Shown here piece by piece: positions 5,318-7,639 of a stretch of 7,639 bases of DNA. Numbering within the stretch: the stretch's first letter is position 1; the number at the start of each line of letters is the position of its first letter. The DNA is from an uncultured Opitutia bacterium (lineage in GTDB: Bacteria; Verrucomicrobiota; Verrucomicrobiia; Opitutales; UBA953). The notes under the pieces are model-generated. The model had not been told where the DNA came from, did not search any database, and saw only the letters and a list, made by a program, of their open reading frames with translations. The translations under genes were made by a program, and so were the position numbers. Location: assembly GCA_903957465.1 (NCBI GenBank), contig CAJBPJ010000262.1, forward strand, positions 1-7,639, in the 5' to 3' direction.

Positions 5318-5977
5318 TCAGGCGGGTTTTGCGTAAGGATTGGAAGACTTCTCGACACCGACCGTTGTGGTGTCGCCATGCCCAGGCAAAAGATGCGTAT
5401 CGTCGGGTAGGGTGTAAATACGCGTGCGGATAGATTGGAGTAATTGATTCCAATTACCACCGGGTAGATCCGTGCGGCCGACGGAGTTTTTGAAAATCGC
5501 ATCGCCGACGAAACACACTTTTTCCTGGGCGTTGTAAAAAAGGATACTCCCGGGGCAATGTCCGGGTACGTGGCGGATTTCAAAGGTCAGCCCCAGTGCC
5601 TCAACGGTGTCACCTTCATCGACCCAGCGGTCGACCTTGGTTGAACGAAAGTCTTCGTCCGTGAGCCATGGCAACATCGATTGGTAGCGGGTGCGTACGG
5701 TCTCGATTTGTTCGATGGGGATTTGATCGGCGAGGTGGGCAATGATTTTACAGCCAGCAGTTTTGAAATCAGCGGCATCGCACATGTGATCCCAATGTCC
5801 GTGGGTAATGAATAAATGCGTCGGGGTAAGTCCGCGGGCTTTAATTTCCCCGAGTAAATTTTCACCTGCACCTTTCGGTGCGTCGACCACGACGCACTCT
5901 TTGCTACCTTCAGCAGTTAAGAGATAAGCGTTGGTCTCAAAAGGGCCGAGGGGGACGGCTTCGATGCGCAGGTTCAT
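5318..5977 (-). CDS. Glyoxalase II-like metallo-beta-lactamase-fold hydrolase (YcbL/GloC type)
   Basis: A 219-aa cytosolic metal hydrolase. The metal-binding set is complete: H59-x-H61-x-D63-H64 (THGHWDH), H140 in HVPGHCPGS, D159 in VGDAIF, and H200 in PGHGDTTTVG. The stretch FKNSVGRTDLPGGN and the closing TTVGVEKSSNPY are typical of the short glyoxalase II-like group such as YcbL/GloC. That group hydrolyses S-lactoylglutathione or related thioesters and lacks the extra C-terminal helical domain of classical GloB. The start ATG overlaps the thioesterase stop (ATGA, 5974-5977) and the stop lies 2 nt before the next gene, indicating one coupled operon. Fold and metal site are sure; the physiological thioester is not. 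Confidence 0.88.
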   Translation of the reverse strand: MNLRIEAVPLGPFETNAYLLTAEGSKECVVVDAPKGAGENLLGEIKARGLTPTHLFITHGHWDHMCDAADFKTAGCKIIAHLADQIPIEQIETVRTRYQSMLPWLTDEDFRSTKVDRWVDEGDTVEALGLTFEIRHVPGHCPGSILFYNAQEKVCFVGDAIFKNSVGRTDLPGGNWNQLLQSIRTRIYTLPDDTHLLPGHGDTTTVGVEKSSNPYAKPA

Positions 5978-6426
5978 TTCGAAAAATGTTTATCGAGGAC
6001 GGACATGAAGCTCTCGGGCGGACGCACGGGCTTGAATTCACGATTCACAAAAGCATGTTCAGTGAAGCCTTCCATGACAAGCGCCTCGCCCGTGTGTACT
6101 TGGTAGGTTAAACGAAAACGGGCGCTTGGACGTGTGGCCAGTGTTACGGTAATGCGTACACGATCGTCGAAGCGGGTAGGGCGGTGGTACGTCATGCCCG
6201 CTTCGAGTACAGGTAGCAGGAAGCCGGCCGATTCAAGTTCACGGTACGGGCAGCCGAGTTGGTCGAGAAGGGCGACGCGGGCCATTTCGAACCAACTTAA
6301 GTAGTTCGCATGGTGGGTTACGCCCATGGCGTCGGTTTCCGCAAAGCGAACACGGTTTTCAACGGTGCACGATACCATGCCTACGTTCTTGCGACTCTTC
6401 GCCGAGTTTCCAATGTCAATGTCCAT
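5974..6426 (-). CDS. YbgC/FadM-like hotdog acyl-CoA thioesterase
   Basis: A 150-aa 4HBT-type hotdog-fold enzyme that hydrolyses acyl-CoA thioesters. The signature RVRFAETDAMGVTHHANYLSW contains the catalytic aspartate D32 and the HANY segment, with the helix FEMAR just after. The CPYRELE and YHRPTRFDDRVRI stretches are also typical. The start ATG at 6426 is chosen because GGAGG lies 6 nt upstream. A start at 6378 would give 134 aa, the length of E. coli YbgC, and would remove an N-terminal extension of 16 residues that does not look conserved; so the start is open. An in-frame GTG at 6432 overlaps the spacer and is less likely. First gene of a three-gene operon whose members are coupled by overlaps. 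Confidence 0.87.
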   Translation of the reverse strand: MDIDIGNSAKSRKNVGMVSCTVENRVRFAETDAMGVTHHANYLSWFEMARVALLDQLGCPYRELESAGFLLPVLEAGMTYHRPTRFDDRVRITVTLATRPSARFRLTYQVHTGEALVMEGFTEHAFVNREFKPVRPPESFMSVLDKHFSK

Positions 6427-6709
6427 GCCCACCCTCCAAAAGTCATTTTACTGGATAGGGTTCGTGCTGTTCTTTGTGGCCGTTTTTATGGCGCTCGGTG
6501 CAGCCTGCGGGGCAATCCTGTATGGGGTTTGGGCACTATTCGACGTCCCTGCGGATACCTCAACCTTCCCGTTCATCGCACATGGGGCCTCCAACGGTGC
6601 TAAGCTCTTTGGTGTTTGGGCAGGTGGCTTAGGCATCATTGTCGCGGTCATTAAGCACCACCACCGCTTCTCCTTGCGCACGTGGCTCCGAACACGACAC
6701 TTCCGATGA
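6413..6709 (+). CDS. Small two-TM membrane protein, unknown function
   Basis: I do not recognise the family. With ATG 6413 it has 98 aa; ATGs at 6419 and 6425 are equally possible and change only MSMSM. A weak GAG lies 6 nt before 6413. The frame is open back to 6326, but that part overlaps the thioesterase gene. Two hydrophobic segments are visible, about residues 12-43 (long, with GxxxG-like small residues) and 63-80, joined by a short loop. The tail KHHHRFSLRTWLRTRHFR is strongly basic, so both ends probably face the cytoplasm. The His cluster might bind metal, which would suit the downstream cation transporter, but that is speculation. The stop overlaps the next start (ATGA, 6706-6709), supporting a real, co-translated gene. 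Confidence 0.68.
   Translation: MSMSMPTLQKSFYWIGFVLFFVAVFMALGAACGAILYGVWALFDVPADTSTFPFIAHGASNGAKLFGVWAGGLGIIVAVIKHHHRFSLRTWLRTRHFR
6433..6437 (-). promoter_or_regulatory. Strong ribosome binding site of the thioesterase gene
   Basis: Read on the minus strand this is GGAGG followed by a 6-nt spacer and ATG at 6426. It is one of only three clear Shine-Dalgarno sites in the window and decides the start choice. It lies inside the coding region of the divergent plus-strand gene. Confidence 0.55.
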
Positions 6710-7353
6710 GCGCCATGGATTCGCGGACACGTTTCATCGTTTTTGGTGTCGGGGCTTGCCTCGGGGCTTTCCTGCTTTGGTTTTTTAACCAACACGGCAA
6801 ACCTGCGCGTGAACACCGTAAGGCGATCATGACATCCTTAAGTTTGCCGGGGATGTATTACGATTCAGCCGTTCAGCAGAAATCGCTCTTTGGACATTTC
6901 ATTTTGGCTGAACGTCGACAGCCGCGCGCGGACGGAACGCTCGCTCGCGAAATGATCACGGGTGGACGCAACCGTTTTGCGGAAGATGGCCGTGCGTTGG
7001 CCAATGACTTGATTTTGGTTACTGAAATCTATGCAGCCGGGGTAACACCTTCCGAAGATGCTAAAGTTTCGGAGGTTTCCTTTGCCTATGCAGACCGTGC
7101 CCAAATTACTTTTCGGGAAATACCTGAAAGCTGGAAGTGGCATAGTCGCTTTACATACAAAAAAGATGCGACAAATCCGTTGCACTTTCAGGTCAGCCTT
7201 TCGGGGGTAACTTCACTGAAAGGCGAAGAGCTTTTCCTGCTCGTTGACCACATTAAGTCCTCACAAAGTAATCGTTCCATAACCTTGGCCCAACTTGGAC
7301 TCATTGACTGGAAGGCTGAAGCTGACCTTATTCGAAAGGAGTCCGGACAGTGA
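6706..7353 (+). CDS. Membrane-anchored protein, unknown function
   Basis: A 215-aa protein of no family I recognise. The start ATG at 6706 overlaps the preceding stop; an upstream GTG (6682) or the ATG at 6715 are alternatives, and none has a Shine-Dalgarno. Arginines at 7 and 9 precede one hydrophobic segment (about 10-27), predicting a cytoplasmic N-terminus and a roughly 190-residue domain outside the membrane. A VGAC string at 15-18 resembles a lipobox, but the hydrophobic stretch before the Cys is too short to be convincing. The rest alternates strand-like stretches (FGHFILAERR, ANDLILVTEIYAAG, AQITFREIP, HFQVSLSGVTSL) and looks like a folded alpha/beta or beta domain. The stop overlaps the transporter start (GTGA), so it is probably co-translated with it. 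Confidence 0.75.
   Translation: MSAMDSRTRFIVFGVGACLGAFLLWFFNQHGKPAREHRKAIMTSLSLPGMYYDSAVQQKSLFGHFILAERRQPRADGTLAREMITGGRNRFAEDGRALANDLILVTEIYAAGVTPSEDAKVSEVSFAYADRAQITFREIPESWKWHSRFTYKKDATNPLHFQVSLSGVTSLKGEELFLLVDHIKSSQSNRSITLAQLGLIDWKAEADLIRKESGQ
7335..7341 (+). promoter_or_regulatory. Ribosome binding site of the cation transporter
   Basis: AAAGGAG, 8 nt before the GTG at 7350, inside the end of the preceding gene. It supports the GTG start that overlaps the stop of that gene and shows that the transporter has its own initiation signal. Confidence 0.75.
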
Positions 7354-7639
7354 TTGCTGCCAGCACAGAGGGTATTCGCACGATTTTCATCAGCCTTGTG
7401 GTGAATGTGGTTCTCTGCGTGACCAAGGTGTCGGTTGGCGTCTTCGCACGTTCGCACGCCCTGGTTGCTGATGGGATTCACTCATTAGTCGATCTTGCTT
7501 CGGATATCGCAGCAATGATTGGCCTGCGCATTGCGCATCTGCCGAAAGATGATGACCACCCATATGGTCACCACCGTATCTCGACGTTGGCGACGTTACT
7601 CATCTCTTCGATCGTTTTGGCGTTTTGCGAGGGTCCAAC
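7350..7639 (+). CDS. Cation diffusion facilitator family transporter, N-terminal part
   Basis: The 290 nt seen encode about 96 residues and run off the window end. The protein starts at TM1 (about 9-32), followed by the CDF metal-site segment ADGIHSLVDLASD (40-52). By alignment with YiiP, H44 and D48 take the places of D45 and D49 of transport site A, giving the H-x-x-x-D form found in many Zn/Co exporters. TM2 continues through about residue 60. The cytosolic loop KDDDHPYGHHR (about 70-80) is the typical HPYGH signature, and TM3 begins after it. CDF proteins export divalent metals such as Zn2+, Fe2+, Co2+ or Mn2+ in exchange for protons. Here it follows two unknown membrane proteins in an overlapping operon. 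The specific metal and the C-terminal domain are not visible. Confidence 0.88.
   Translation, partial: MIAASTEGIRTIFISLVVNVVLCVTKVSVGVFARSHALVADGIHSLVDLASDIAAMIGLRIAHLPKDDDHPYGHHRISTLATLLISSIVLAFCEGP

Noticed and set aside
5316..5453. N-terminal extension of the 173-aa orphan protein
   Set aside because: It overlaps the end of the metallo-hydrolase gene by 136 nt in another frame; the GTG 2 nt after the hydrolase stop is the more natural start.
6720..6790. Lipoprotein signal (VGAC) in the 215-aa membrane protein
   Set aside because: Only about eight hydrophobic residues precede the Cys and hydrophobicity continues after it, which fits a plain TM anchor better.
6448..6816. Open frame of 122 codons on the minus strand opposite the small membrane proteins
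   Set aside because: Lys/Pro-rich without motif; the plus strand has coupled ATGA junctions and sensible membrane topology.

Overview
The window reads as chromosomal DNA of a bacterium, most likely Verrucomicrobiota (Opitutia/Puniceicoccales-like). This rests on the general look of the proteins (a CysJ-type reductase without its flavodoxin domain, the fabG-acpP-fabF order, a 173-aa orphan protein behind a glyoxalase II-like hydrolase) and on sparse Shine-Dalgarno use. It is an inference, not a database match. No phage, IS transposase, CRISPR, rRNA or tRNA is visible.

Layout. Positions 1-366 hold no gene but are rich in repeats. An inverted REP-like unit (1-25) and three chained direct units (88-163) have the form GTCGTAG / small palindrome / CGCCGTC. 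The three direct units lie inside a large inverted repeat built from 7-bp GACTAAR units. Next comes a 382-aa FAD/NADPH reductase related to CysJ (367-1515). A second heptamer cassette follows, then the fatty-acid elongation cluster fabG (1683-2426), acpP (2457-2702) and fabF (2731-3984). A third heptamer cassette separates fabF from a second FabG-like short-chain dehydrogenase (4088-4786).

From 4787 the style changes: genes abut or overlap and the repeats disappear. A minus-strand operon runs from 6426 down to 4794: YbgC-like acyl-CoA thioesterase, glyoxalase II-like metallo-beta-lactamase hydrolase (ATGA overlap), then an uncharacterised helical protein (2-nt gap). Its last gene converges on the short-chain dehydrogenase with only 7 nt between stop codons. 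Back-to-back with it, with practically no intergenic DNA, starts a plus-strand operon: a small two-TM membrane protein, a membrane-anchored protein of unknown function (ATGA overlap), and a cation diffusion facilitator (GTGA overlap) cut by the window end.

The fab genes provide ketoacyl reduction, acyl carriage and condensation for type II fatty-acid synthesis. The minus-strand operon looks like thioester/housekeeping hydrolysis plus one unknown. The plus-strand operon ties two unknown membrane proteins to metal export. The least explained material is the repeat architecture in every large non-coding gap, the two unknown membrane proteins next to the transporter, and the 173-aa orphan.
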